From NCBI RefSeq assembly GCF_014647755.1, contig NZ_BMPU01000003.1, positions 124,001 through 188,000 on the forward strand: a stretch of 64,000 nucleotides of DNA. The letters run 5' to 3'. The first letter of the stretch is position 1, and every line of letters begins with the position of its first letter. The translations under genes were made by a program, and so were the position numbers. Below the pieces are notes generated by a model that was not told where the DNA came from, searched no databases, and saw nothing but the letters and a program-made list of their open reading frames with translations. Of the stretch, positions 24,690 through 33,485 are shown one piece after another. The DNA comes from Porphyromonas pasteri (lineage in GTDB: Bacteria > Bacteroidota > Bacteroidia > Bacteroidales > Porphyromonadaceae).

Positions 24690-26468
24690 ATGAATAGCTC
24701 TCTCAAGACGAGTATCCCTAGCCCACTCCGCTGGGCAGGGGTACTCGTCCTCTTCTTCCTCTTGGGCTCCGTAGCCTGGGCGCAGAAGGCGCCCCGTGTC
24801 ACACAGCACAAGCTCCGCATCCTGCACACAACAGACGTCCACGGGAATATCTTCCCCTATGACTTCCTCAATGACCGCCCAGGCACGGGGAGTATGTCAC
24901 GTCTCTCGACGGTACTGCGCGAGATCCGTCGTACGGACCCCGAGACCCTACTATTGGATGCTGGTGACCTCCTGCAGGGTGAGCCCCCGACGTACTACTA
25001 CAACTACGTCGACACCCTCTCGACACACATCGTCTCCTCGGCGATGAACTACCTCGGCTACGACGCAGTCGCCATGGGCAACCACGACATCGAGCCTGGG
25101 CATAGCGTCTTCGACAAGTGGGGGCGCGAGTGTAAGTTCCCCCTCATCGCAGCGAACATCATCTCCGACAAGACGGGTGAGCCTTACTTCAAGCCCTATC
25201 ACGTCTTCACCCGTGCTGGGCTCCGTGTAGCCGTCTTAGGCTTCACGACACCTGCCATCCCGCAGTGGGTACCTGCCCACCTCTGGGAAGGCCTGCACTT
25301 TGACGATATCCTCACCTCGGCTGCACACTGGGTACCCCTCATCCTGCAGCGCGAGAAGCCCGACCTCCTTGTCGTGCTGATGCACTCCGGGCTGGAGAAT
25401 GACAACCCCGATTACCTCGAGAATGCTGGCCGTGCGCTGGCGAACAAGGGTATGGGCATTGACCTCCTACTCATTGGCCACGACCACCGTCAGGAGCTGG
25501 AGTGGATCCGCCCTGAGGGAAGCACGACGGACTCCGTCCTTCTCATCAATCCCGCGAACCATCTCGATCGTGTCGCGGACATCCAGATCACCGTACGCAA
25601 GGAAGGTGGCCGCATCATCTCCAAGCAGCTCGTCCCCTCCTTCATCTCACTCGAGGGTGTAGAACCAGACTCGGTCTTCCTCCGCCACTTCGCCCAGGAG
25701 TACGCTGCAGTAAACGACTATCTGGCTACTGAAGTCGGGGAGCTGGCCTCCGAGGTGCGTGGCGAAGATGCGCTCTTCGGTACGACACCCTATATGGATG
25801 TCATCCACCGTATGCAGCTCGAGTCGGTGAATGCAGAGATCTCCTTTGCCGCACCGCTGAAGACCTCTGCCGTCCTCCCCGCTGGCAAGGTCTATGTACG
25901 CGACCTCTTTAAGTTCTGTCCCTTCTCCAACTTCCTCTACGCTATGCAGCTCACGGGTCGTGAGATACGTGGCTACCTTGAGTACTCTTATGCAGGCTGG
26001 GCAGCGACCTCCATCACCGAAGATGGTGGGCTCATCCGCCTGCGCACTGGAGCACAGCCGACGGACAAGTATAAGACCTTCGTACCGCCCTACAACTACA
26101 GCGCGGCGCAAGGCATCGACTACACCGTCGATCTCTCCAAGCCTGAAGGCGAGCGTGTGACAATACTTCGCCTCACGGGGCATAGCGAGCCCTTCGACCT
26201 CGACCGCACCTATCGTGTAGCCATCAACTCCTACCGCGCTGGTGGTGCTGGTGGGATGCTCACCACGGGGTCTGGCATCGCGAAGGAAGACCTGCCGAAG
26301 CGTATCGTCGGTGCTACCTCGCACGACCAGTCCTATTACTTAGCAGAATTCTTCCGCCGTCACAAGGTCGTCCGCCCCGTAGACCCGAAGAACTGGCGCT
26401 TCCTCCCCGAGGACTGGGCAAAGGCCGCCGCCGAGCGTAGCCGCGCCTTCCTCTTCCCTAAGAAGTAA
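24690..26468 (+). CDS. Secreted 5'-nucleotidase/cyclic phosphodiesterase family metallophosphatase
   Basis: 592 residues with a signal peptide (GVLVLFFLLGSVAWA). The N-terminal calcineurin-like domain carries TTDVHGNIFPY, DAGDLLQGE, MGNHDIEPG and IGHDHRQE, the residues for two metals. The C-terminal 5'-nucleotidase domain includes KFCPFSNFLYAMQLTGREIRGYLEYS and INSYRAGGAGGML. Such UshA/CpdB-like enzymes release phosphate and nucleosides from nucleotides in the periplasm or at the surface. It starts 45 bp after metG and ends 6 bp before the next gene. Confidence 0.92.
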   Translation: MNSSLKTSIPSPLRWAGVLVLFFLLGSVAWAQKAPRVTQHKLRILHTTDVHGNIFPYDFLNDRPGTGSMSRLSTVLREIRRTDPETLLLDAGDLLQGEPPTYYYNYVDTLSTHIVSSAMNYLGYDAVAMGNHDIEPGHSVFDKWGRECKFPLIAANIISDKTGEPYFKPYHVFTRAGLRVAVLGFTTPAIPQWVPAHLWEGLHFDDILTSAAHWVPLILQREKPDLLVVLMHSGLENDNPDYLENAGRALANKGMGIDLLLIGHDHRQELEWIRPEGSTTDSVLLINPANHLDRVADIQITVRKEGGRIISKQLVPSFISLEGVEPDSVFLRHFAQEYAAVNDYLATEVGELASEVRGEDALFGTTPYMDVIHRMQLESVNAEISFAAPLKTSAVLPAGKVYVRDLFKFCPFSNFLYAMQLTGREIRGYLEYSYAGWAATSITEDGGLIRLRTGAQPTDKYKTFVPPYNYSAAQGIDYTVDLSKPEGERVTILRLTGHSEPFDLDRTYRVAINSYRAGGAGGMLTTGSGIAKEDLPKRIVGATSHDQSYYLAEFFRRHKVVRPVDPKNWRFLPEDWAKAAAERSRAFLFPKK

Positions 26469-26473
26469 GCCTT

Positions 26474-27253
26474 ATGCGCCTTGCCCCACTCCTTCTGCTC
26501 TTGGTACCTCTTGCACTGGTACTCCTGCAGCTTCTCTTGAGATGGGGCCTTCAGCGCCGCTCGGAGCTTCTCCGCTCGGCACATACACATCGACCTCTAC
26601 AGCGACAGGATGCACCTATCGCTGTAGAGGTCGATGTCGATTCGTCCCCACTCTTTGACAGCCCTGCTCCAAGAGAAGCCCTCCCCCACTACCTCGTCCT
26701 CGATACCGAGACGCAGGATATCCTCCACGAAGAGGAGGTAGGGATAGAGTTCGCACCCTCGCCGATTATCCTACTCTCGTGGCAGGTGCTGGACGCTACA
26801 GGTGCCTGCCTCTCCGAGGAGACGCACCTCATCCGTCGTAGCGCCTCCATAACAGAGGAGGCGACCGCCCTACACGGCATCACGACGGAGCAGATGGAGT
26901 GTGAAGGCGAGGAGCTACGCCCCGTGCTGGAGCGCTTGCTCCAAGCCATGAGTGAGGCGAAAGTACTCGTCGCACACAACGTCCGCTTCCATCGCACCCT
27001 CGTCCTCTCAGAGCTGGAAGCCATAGGGCTACCGACAGCTTCGCTGGAGGCACTCCCCACCCTATGCACGATGGAGCGCGGGCGAGTCTTAGGCTTCAAG
27101 CGCCGCACTTCGGGCGAGGCAGCTTACCCTAAGCTCAGCGAACTCTTCGGCTACCTCTACCTACACCAGCCAGCCGTCCACGTGCGCTTCCGCCAAAAGG
27201 GCCTGCGTGACGTCCGCCTCTGCGCAGCTTGCCTTAGGCAACTTATCGTGTAG
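26474..27253 (+). CDS. DEDD-family 3'-5' exonuclease, membrane-anchored
   Basis: 259 residues. An N-terminal hydrophobic stretch (LLLLLVPLALVLLQLLL) looks like a membrane anchor or uncleaved signal. The exonuclease domain begins with YLVLDTETQ (Exo I, Asp and Glu), has HGITTEQM and AHNVRFHRTLV (Exo II Asn/Asp position reads as Asn-Val-Arg-Phe), and ends near LKG-like KGLRDVRLCA, where the final HxxxxD Exo III is hard to see. Missing Exo II/III acids suggest it may be divergent or inactive. DnaQ/RNase T-like function is inferred. Confidence 0.6.
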   Translation: MRLAPLLLLLVPLALVLLQLLLRWGLQRRSELLRSAHTHRPLQRQDAPIAVEVDVDSSPLFDSPAPREALPHYLVLDTETQDILHEEEVGIEFAPSPIILLSWQVLDATGACLSEETHLIRRSASITEEATALHGITTEQMECEGEELRPVLERLLQAMSEAKVLVAHNVRFHRTLVLSELEAIGLPTASLEALPTLCTMERGRVLGFKRRTSGEAAYPKLSELFGYLYLHQPAVHVRFRQKGLRDVRLCAACLRQLIV

Positions 27254-27277
27254 CACACTCCACACGTCACCATAAAC

Positions 27278-27318
27278 AGCGAGCGGGCATCCCACCATCG
27301 GTGGGATGCCCGCTCGCT
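27278..27318. terminator. Bidirectional terminator
   Basis: AGCGAGCGGGCATCCCACC and GGTGGGATGCCCGCTCGCT are perfect 19-bp arms with a 3-nt loop, between convergent genes. Confidence 0.85.
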
Positions 27319-27336
27319 ATTTATGTGAATTGCTTC

Positions 27337-28695
27337 TTAGTCGATCTCGCCTGCAGAGCGCTTCTTGAGGAAGTTCTTGTAGGCTGCCTTCGTCTGTGGA
27401 GCGAGGAAGATGAGGGCAATGATATTCGGGATGACCATCAGCCCTGTGACCGTGTCAGTGATCTCCCACACGAAGGTCACAGCGAAGATCGCCCCGACGA
27501 AGACCGAGCCGATGACCACTGCGCGGAAGACATAGACCCCGACCTTGCCGAAGAGCGAGCGGACATTCATCTCACCGAAGATATAGTTCCCGATGATCGT
27601 CGTGAAGGCAAAGAAGAAGATACTCACCTGTAGGAAGATGATACCGGCCTTACCAAAGACCATATCGAAGGCCTCCTGCGTGATCGCTGTCGACTCGAGC
27701 CCAGGCTGCTTATGCACACCCGTCAGAAGGATGACCAGCGCCGTAGAGGTACAGATGAGGAGCGTGATGAAGACACCCGACATCGCTACGAAGCCCTGCA
27801 TCGCAGGATCCTTCACCTCGGCCATAGCGTGAGCGTGGGGCGAAGTACCCATACCGGCCTCGTTGGAGAAGAGGCCACGAGCGACCCCGTAGCGGATGGC
27901 ATACTTCATCGCGATACCAGCAGCACCACCAGCAGCTGCCTTCGTAGAGAAGGCTTCTCTAAAGACCTCAGCAAAGGCCTGGGGGATCTGATCAAAATAG
28001 ATGCACATGATGACGAGCGAACCCAAGATATAGGCGATAGCCATGAAGGGCACGACGAGCTCAGCGACCGTGGTGATGCGCTTCTGCCCCCCGACGATCA
28101 CGATACCGACGATGAGTGCGATACCCACACCGACGACCCAAGGCTCGATATCGAAGGCCGTAGTCAGCGCGACCGTGATGGAGTTCGCCTGCACCATACT
28201 TCCCGTGAAGCCCACATAGGTAATGAAGGCGATCGAGAAGAAGAGCGCCAGCCACTTGAGCCCGAGGCCTTCACGGATATAGAAGGCGGGCCCTCCGATA
28301 GCTCCTCCGGGACGTACCTCACGATACTTCTGCGCTAAGACAGCTTCGGAGAAGATCGTCCCCATACCGAGGATGGCGGAGATCCACATCCAGAAGATCG
28401 ATCCGACGCCGCCCATGGAGATAGCGGTGGCGATACCTGCCACGTTCCCCGTACCGACCTGGGCGGCTACGGCGGTGGCAAGAGCTTGGAAGGAGTTGAC
28501 CTTGGACTTACCCTCCTCGCCCTTCTTCCGCCGCATAGCAGGGCCGAAGGCATACTTCATCGCCAGATTGAAGTGGCGGATCTGTGGGAAGCCGAGGTAG
28601 ATGGTGTAGAAGATGCCGACGCCGAGGAGGGCGTACATCAGGAAGCTGTTCCAAAGAATCCCGTTGAACTCTTTGACGAACCCTAATACATCCAT
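27337..28695 (-). CDS. AGCS-family amino acid (alanine/glycine):sodium symporter
   Basis: 452 residues with about 11 hydrophobic membrane segments. The family signature is the GTGNVAGIATAISMGGVGSIFWMW region (residues about 81-104), followed by GMGTIFSEAVLAQKYR. Later segments include GLFSNEAGMGTSPHAHA, a conserved AGCS loop. It imports alanine, glycine or a related amino acid with sodium, in line with an amino-acid-fermenting life. A minus-strand promoter element lies 240 bp upstream. Confidence 0.95.
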   Translation of the reverse strand: MDVLGFVKEFNGILWNSFLMYALLGVGIFYTIYLGFPQIRHFNLAMKYAFGPAMRRKKGEEGKSKVNSFQALATAVAAQVGTGNVAGIATAISMGGVGSIFWMWISAILGMGTIFSEAVLAQKYREVRPGGAIGGPAFYIREGLGLKWLALFFSIAFITYVGFTGSMVQANSITVALTTAFDIEPWVVGVGIALIVGIVIVGGQKRITTVAELVVPFMAIAYILGSLVIMCIYFDQIPQAFAEVFREAFSTKAAAGGAAGIAMKYAIRYGVARGLFSNEAGMGTSPHAHAMAEVKDPAMQGFVAMSGVFITLLICTSTALVILLTGVHKQPGLESTAITQEAFDMVFGKAGIIFLQVSIFFFAFTTIIGNYIFGEMNVRSLFGKVGVYVFRAVVIGSVFVGAIFAVTFVWEITDTVTGLMVIPNIIALIFLAPQTKAAYKNFLKKRSAGEID

Positions 28696-28934
28696 GTGCT
28701 GTGAGTTTTGTGAGTTAGTGTTAGAGGTATTGTGAATTGTGGCTTAGACCTAAGGGTAAGAGGCACAGGAATCGGCGCACCTACACGTAGAAGTGGGTGC
28801 TCCTATCAGGGATAGCGCTCGTACAAAGAGCGGAATACTTGAGCTATTCATGCGCATCATAGGGGGCGCTCCTCTTGGTATTATAGAGGGGCAAGCCATA
28901 CGTCCACGGGCGAAGTGTCCATGGACTTCGCCTA

Positions 28935-28942
28935 CAAAGGTA
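28935..28942 (-). promoter_or_regulatory. Promoter -7 element upstream of the symporter
   Basis: TACCTTTG on the minus strand, 240 bp from the symporter start. No TTTG at the -33 position. The leader (28696-28930) shows no clear riboswitch. Confidence 0.45.
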
Positions 28943-28970
28943 TAAATAGTGCCGGAAGAAATAAGGGTGC

Positions 28971-29600
28971 TTAGCCCTTGCGACCGTAGTCAGCGGGGAT
29001 CTCACCCCAGCGGACGGTATCCCACTTATATAAGGGTGTCGTGTAGGTATGCGTCTGGAGCCAGCGCTCAGCACGCTCGATGAGGTCGAAGAGCTGAGCC
29101 GTCTCGGCCGTGCGCTCCAGAAGGGTCTTGCAGCGCTTCTTGCGCACCCATCCGAGAGCCGTCTGGCTATCGGAGTAGATGACGAGCTGTGAGAGCCCCT
29201 GCTTCTCGATGAGCGCCAGCGCATGCACGATGGCGAGGAACTCCCCGATGTTATTCGTTCCCTTGGGGAAGGGCCCCATCTCGAAGATGACTCGACGCGA
29301 AGGTAGGTACACGCCGCGGTACTCCATCACACCTGGATTGCCCGAGCAGGCAGCATCGACAGCGAGCGCCTCCTCTATGGGAGCCTCGGTGCTACTCTCC
29401 ATCCCCGTGGGGGCACGGTGGCGACGGGAGAAGCCCTGAAAGCCCTCTTCATAGGCTCGCAGAGCCTCACTACGGCTCTCGAAGGACTTGAAGAGGGCTT
29501 TGGGATAGCCCTGCGTCTGGCGCTGACATTCCGCCCAGGTCTCATAGACCCCAGGCTCGTGTCCCGCCCAGACGACGTACCACTTTTGTTGCTTTGCCAT
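28971..29600 (-). CDS. Ribonuclease H1 with N-terminal hybrid-binding domain
   Basis: 209 residues from ATG 29600; the longer frame has an atypical N-terminus and crosses the promoter element. Residues 1-54 (KWYVVWAGHEPGVYETWAEC) form the RNA/DNA-hybrid binding domain found in RNase H1. The catalytic domain has Asp82 (VDAACSGNPG), Glu120 (NNIGEFLA), Asp144 (YSDSQTA) and a final Asp in IPADYG. It removes RNA from RNA-DNA hybrids. Confidence 0.93.
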   Translation of the reverse strand: MAKQQKWYVVWAGHEPGVYETWAECQRQTQGYPKALFKSFESRSEALRAYEEGFQGFSRRHRAPTGMESSTEAPIEEALAVDAACSGNPGVMEYRGVYLPSRRVIFEMGPFPKGTNNIGEFLAIVHALALIEKQGLSQLVIYSDSQTALGWVRKKRCKTLLERTAETAQLFDLIERAERWLQTHTYTTPLYKWDTVRWGEIPADYGRKG

Positions 29601-29661
29601 CGGCTTACTTGCTCTTGGATGAAGTCGTTTACTGCCGTCTCCCGTCGTGGGAGCGGTGCCC

Positions 29662-29669
29662 AAAAGTAC
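29662..29669 (-). promoter_or_regulatory. Promoter -7 element for RNase H1
   Basis: TACTTTTG on the minus strand, about 60 bp before the start codon. Confidence 0.45.
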
Positions 29670-29879
29670 AACAATCCCCCGTGCTACCGCTCCAGCACCG
29701 TAAGAGCAGCATCATCTGAGGGCATTCAAGCTCCTCAAGGCCAAGAGTAAGAGGGAGGCTCACATACCGAGCGGAGAAGTGCGCTCGTTTTAATGGTACA
29801 CGTGTCTCCCGCTCCAGCCTCCGCCCTGCTCAGGCATTTAGGGAGCGTAAGACACTTCACTGCTAACAAGACACCACAC

Positions 29880-30533
29880 ATGAAGAAGATGATCTTCACC
29901 GCTGCCCTCCTCTTCAGCTTGATGAGCATCGGGGCACAGGCGCAGTCCGTCGAGAGCCAAGCACTCACGACCATCAGCACACAGCACGAGGAGCCTACCG
30001 CGCAGCTCACCGAAGCTCCCGTCAGCACGGAGAGTGACTACCTGATGAACTTCGCCGAGGCCGCACCACGTCGCCGAGGCTATTATGGTGGCGGCTCTGC
30101 CCCCTACTACTCCGGGACACTGGAGCTGGGCTTTACTTCCGCCGACCGTCTGGGGCGTATGGAGCTACTCGGCTCCTTCGGTACGCTCGTCAGCCCCACG
30201 ATCTACCTCGGTGGGGGCTTGGGCTTCAATGGCTACTTCTCTCACAAGCACCGCGACGCCTTCTGGATGCTTCCCCTCTTTGTGAACTTCCGTGCGACGC
30301 TCCCCACAAACTCCGTCGTCAAGCCCTTCCTCGACATCAAGCCTGGGTACTCCATCGGCCTTACTCACTCGGGGCTGCACGGCTTCTACTTCGCGCTCTC
30401 GGGGGGTATCGTTGTCAACCGCTTCACGATCAGCTTGGGTTACGCTTATCAGGAGTTCAACTCCAGCCGCTACTTCGACAAGTATTGGGGTAGCTCGGGC
30501 GGGGTATCTCTCAAGTTCGGTATCCTCTTCTAA
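29880..30533 (+). CDS. Predicted outer-membrane beta-barrel protein
   Basis: 217 residues from ATG 29880 (MKKMIFTAALLFSLMSIGAQA, a clear signal peptide; the longer frame starts far upstream without one). After a disordered stretch, alternating strands rich in Tyr, Gly and Phe (YSGTLELGFT, TIYLGGGLGFNGYF, FYFALSGGIVVNRFTISLGYAYQEF) end in VSLKFGILF, a typical C-terminal outer-membrane strand. Function unknown. Confidence 0.7.
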   Translation: MKKMIFTAALLFSLMSIGAQAQSVESQALTTISTQHEEPTAQLTEAPVSTESDYLMNFAEAAPRRRGYYGGGSAPYYSGTLELGFTSADRLGRMELLGSFGTLVSPTIYLGGGLGFNGYFSHKHRDAFWMLPLFVNFRATLPTNSVVKPFLDIKPGYSIGLTHSGLHGFYFALSGGIVVNRFTISLGYAYQEFNSSRYFDKYWGSSGGVSLKFGILF

Positions 30534-30579
30534 GGCGCTCACAGCGTGAGTCTGGGCGGGCTAACTCACGAATATTTCG

Positions 30580-30587
30580 TATGTTTG
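30580..30587 (+). promoter_or_regulatory. Promoter -7 element for yicC
   Basis: TATGTTTG, 25 bp before the start codon; weak -33. Confidence 0.45.
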
Positions 30588-30612
30588 CCCGCGAATAAAA
30601 GCAAAGACCCGT

Positions 30613-31500
30613 ATGATACACTCTATGACTGGCTTCGGGAAGGCCTCGGCACGCTTCGGTAGCCGCACCATCACCGTCGCCATCAAGTCTCTCAATAGCA
30701 AGCAGGCCGACCTCTCGGCACGCATTGCCTCCATCTACCGCGAGGGTGAGCTGGAGCTCCGCTCTCTGATCACCGACCGCCTGCAGCGTGGTAAGATCGA
30801 CCTCACCATCACGATGGAGGATGACGCCCTCGAGGGCAACACTACCCCCATCAACAAGGAAGCCCTCCTCGGGTACGTCCATCAGCTCCAGACGCTCCGC
30901 ACGGAGTCTGGGCTGGACTTCCCCATTGACCCCGTCGCCCTGCTGCGTCTGCCTGGCGTCATGGATAGCGAAAGTAGCCGCACGACCGAGGTCAGCAAGG
31001 AGGAGTGGGACGTCGTCCGTGCCACCACCCGTCAGGCTGTAGAGGAGCTACAAGCCTTCCGCCTGCAGGAAGGGAAGATGCTCCACGAGGTCTGCGCCTC
31101 ACGTATCGCGAAGATCAGCTCGCTGCTGGAGGAGATCACTTTCCCCGAAGCTGAGCGTATCGCCGCTATCCGTCAGCGCCTCGAAGAGGGCCTCGCGAAG
31201 GTCGCCCCTCAGGGTGGCTATGACAACTCCCGTCTCGAGCAGGAGATGATCTACTACATCGAGAAACTCGACATCAACGAAGAGAAGTCGCGTCTGGCAC
31301 ACCACCTCAGCTACTTCATCGAGGTACTCAATGCCGATCAGCCTGGTCAGGGTAAGACCCTCGGCTTCATCGCACAGGAGATCGGTCGTGAGATCAATAC
31401 GATGGGATCGAAGAGCAACCAAGCCGAGATGCAGCAGCTCGTCGTCAAGATGAAGGACGAGCTTGAGCAGATCAAGGAGCAGGTGCTCAACATCCTCTAA
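30613..31500 (+). CDS. yicC: YicC/YloC-family endoribonuclease
   Basis: 295 residues. MIHSMTGFGKA at the start and IKSLNSKQADLSARI are the YicC N-terminal signature; the C-terminal DUF1732 region includes DINEEKSRLAHHLSYF and LGFIAQEIGREINTMGSKSN. Members of this family have been described as endoribonucleases acting on small RNAs. Single transcription unit with a strong terminator. Confidence 0.95.
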   Translation: MIHSMTGFGKASARFGSRTITVAIKSLNSKQADLSARIASIYREGELELRSLITDRLQRGKIDLTITMEDDALEGNTTPINKEALLGYVHQLQTLRTESGLDFPIDPVALLRLPGVMDSESSRTTEVSKEEWDVVRATTRQAVEELQAFRLQEGKMLHEVCASRIAKISSLLEEITFPEAERIAAIRQRLEEGLAKVAPQGGYDNSRLEQEMIYYIEKLDINEEKSRLAHHLSYFIEVLNADQPGQGKTLGFIAQEIGREINTMGSKSNQAEMQQLVVKMKDELEQIKEQVLNIL

Positions 31501-31537
31501 GCCACTCTGCGGTAGCCCTCACTACCCGACTACATAG

Positions 31538-31592
31538 AAAAGCCACGAGCTTCAGCCCCACCAAGCGTGGGATGCTGAAGCTCGTGGCTTTT
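31538..31592. terminator. Terminator between yicC and arginine decarboxylase
   Basis: AAAAGCCACGAGCTTCAGC and GCTGAAGCTCGTGGCTTTT are perfect arms with T-runs on both strands, between convergent genes. Confidence 0.88.
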
Positions 31593-31641
31593 ATGTCCGT
31601 GCGACTCTATCGTGAAGTCGCAGGCGAGAGCGAGAGGTCGC

Positions 31642-32196
31642 TTAGAAGTGACGCTCTACGGGCTCTACCTCAGGCAGCTGGAAGTCGATGAAGCACAGAC
31701 CAGCCAGAGCCGTACCATAGCGCTTCTCGATCGTGATCCCTTCGGTGACGAAGTTCAGTTCGCCGAGGTAGTAGTGACCATAAGTCTTCTGGTGCAGGTC
31801 GTTGATCACACGGATCAGACGAGCTTCGAGCTCCTCGATACGATAGCGGCCGCTGACTTCGCAGACCAGACCACCGACCTTCTTATCGAAGTTCTCATCA
31901 GCATACATCCATGCGTAGACGACACCTGCAGAGACGAATTCGTCCTGCTGACCGTGCGATACTGCGAGGATGGTCTTCAGCTCTGAGCCGAAGGGAGGCA
32001 GGTCGATCTCATCCATCGAAGCGATGTGTGCCGTAGCGGGCAGCACGGACGAATAGACCATGATATTAAAGTCAGAGATCCCAGCATCATGCAGAGCCAT
32101 GTGGTATGACCCAGCGTGAAGTTCCAGATCCGACTCACCGCTACCCTTCGTCACGAAGAAGGTGTGGGGGATAAGATTCCCTACGTACTTGCTCAT
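31642..32196 (-). CDS. Pyruvoyl-dependent arginine decarboxylase
   Basis: 184 residues. NIMVYSSVLPATA is the self-cleavage motif of pyruvoyl-dependent arginine decarboxylases; cleavage between Ser49 and Ser50 would make the pyruvoyl cofactor on the large chain. The C-terminal part keeps the GLVCEVSGRY and YGTALAGLCFI stretches. It converts arginine to agmatine, a route to polyamines and to acid resistance. Neither agmatine-using genes nor a speE-type gene is adjacent. It has its own promoter. Confidence 0.93.
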   Translation of the reverse strand: MSKYVGNLIPHTFFVTKGSGESDLELHAGSYHMALHDAGISDFNIMVYSSVLPATAHIASMDEIDLPPFGSELKTILAVSHGQQDEFVSAGVVYAWMYADENFDKKVGGLVCEVSGRYRIEELEARLIRVINDLHQKTYGHYYLGELNFVTEGITIEKRYGTALAGLCFIDFQLPEVEPVERHF

Positions 32197-32283
32197 TTAG
32201 TTCCTTATAAATCTATGATTGTTAATACTTATTGCGCACTCTTTCCGCCCATTCCGCTATGCATACGACTGGACGAAGGCTTA

Positions 32284-32291
32284 CAAAGGTA
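32284..32291 (-). promoter_or_regulatory. Promoter -7 element for arginine decarboxylase
   Basis: TACCTTTG on the minus strand, 87 bp upstream of the start codon; the -33 position lacks TTTG. Confidence 0.45.
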
Positions 32292-32381
32292 CACTATTTT
32301 TAAGAACTTTAGCTCTCTTATTGACCTCTTTCTCGACACATTCCACTGCTTCGCAGTGATAAGAAGCGGGACTACAAGTGT

Positions 32382-32563
32382 CCTTCTCGTGAAGAAAAAA
32401 GCGCCTTCACGTAGTGGTGTTTCCATATCTACGTACGTAGTCTTAAAGACCAGGTACGTCAATCCAAATATCCACGTACGTAGATATTAGAGCCACGTAC
32501 GTAGTCCAAACTTTTCTGCCACTCATCCACAACTTTTATTCCTACGCAGAGCAACGGCCTAAC
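32382..32563. repeat. About 185-bp repeat carrying an ACGTACGT array, copy 2
   Basis: Nearly identical to 6228-6412 at a constant offset of 26154 bp through the array. Five units at aligned positions 32410, 32432, 32453, 32475 and 32496 (steps 22, 21, 22, 21), for example CTACGTACGTAG and CCACGTACGTAG. Palindromes are better kept than in copy 1. Downstream, ACCAGTATAGGT near 32611 is a single odd unit mixing two classes. No gene in 32292-32773. Confidence 0.82.
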
Positions 32564-32773
32564 ATAACTCTGACCCACGTACTCATATCGATTGCTTCAC
32601 CAACCAGTATAGGTTACTTTTTCATCCCTCACAAAGTCGCGGAGCAATCAATATAGAGACGTGGTAGCAAAGGGGTAGGATGCGGGGCGCACTCTCCTAC
32701 CTCTTTGGGGTGAATGTGGAGGGAGATGCGACTGCCTCATTGCACGCATCGGGCACTTTTGCGCAATTTTTCA

Positions 32774-32781
32774 TAACTTTG
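32774..32781 (+). promoter_or_regulatory. Promoter -7 element for the TetR-fabG pair
   Basis: TAACTTTG, 78 bp before the tetR-type start codon. Confidence 0.45.
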
Positions 32782-32859
32782 TCCGTACCTTCTGTGGGAA
32801 ATATCCTCACGAGGTACACCATAAATTATATATAGATACGGATACAGAGACAGCAACGC

Positions 32860-33474
32860 ATGGCTACTATTGTCAAGACAAAAGACCTCATGATCGAGGT
32901 GGCTCGGCAGCTCTTCGCTCGGGTTGGGTTCACCAACACGACGATGAACGATATTGCCGACGCTTCGAAGAAGGGCCGGCGTACGCTCTATACCTACTTC
33001 CGCAACAAGGATGAGATCTTCCACGCCGTCATCGAGCGCGAGCTCGAGCGCCTATGGCACGACCTGGAGCTGATCCGCCGCCTCCCCGCTTCCCCCGAGG
33101 ACAAGATCCTGACGATGCTCCTGACGCATCTGGACAAGATGAAGGACTTGGTCCTGCGCAATGGCTCGCTCCGTGCCGAGTTCTTCCGAGACATCTGGCT
33201 CGTAGAGAACTCTCGCGCAGCCTTCGACGAGAAGGAGATCCGCCAGCTCCGCGAGCTCCTCGAGGAGGGGAAGGAAAGTGGACTCTTCCACGTCCCCGAC
33301 ACACGCCTCACAGCCTATCTCTTGCAGAACATCGTCAAGGGTATGGAAGTCCCGTTCATCAGTGGGGCTTACCGCTCCAAGGGCACGGTCGAGGAGATCC
33401 GCGCAGCAGTACGCCACCTCCTGCTCTTCGGCATCCGCCAGAGTGAAGAGGTGCCCAACGAATCCAACTCTTAA
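32860..33474 (+). CDS. TetR/AcrR-family transcriptional regulator
   Basis: 204 residues. The N-terminal helix-turn-helix is clear: MIEVARQLFARVGFTNTTMNDIADASKKGRRTLYTYFRNKDEIF (residues about 10-52, given as family pattern), followed by an all-helical ligand domain. Located 11 bp before fabG and probably cotranscribed, so it may sense an acyl or lipid signal. The ligand is not known. Confidence 0.93.
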   Translation: MATIVKTKDLMIEVARQLFARVGFTNTTMNDIADASKKGRRTLYTYFRNKDEIFHAVIERELERLWHDLELIRRLPASPEDKILTMLLTHLDKMKDLVLRNGSLRAEFFRDIWLVENSRAAFDEKEIRQLRELLEEGKESGLFHVPDTRLTAYLLQNIVKGMEVPFISGAYRSKGTVEEIRAAVRHLLLFGIRQSEEVPNESNS

Positions 33475-33485
33475 TACGATAAACA

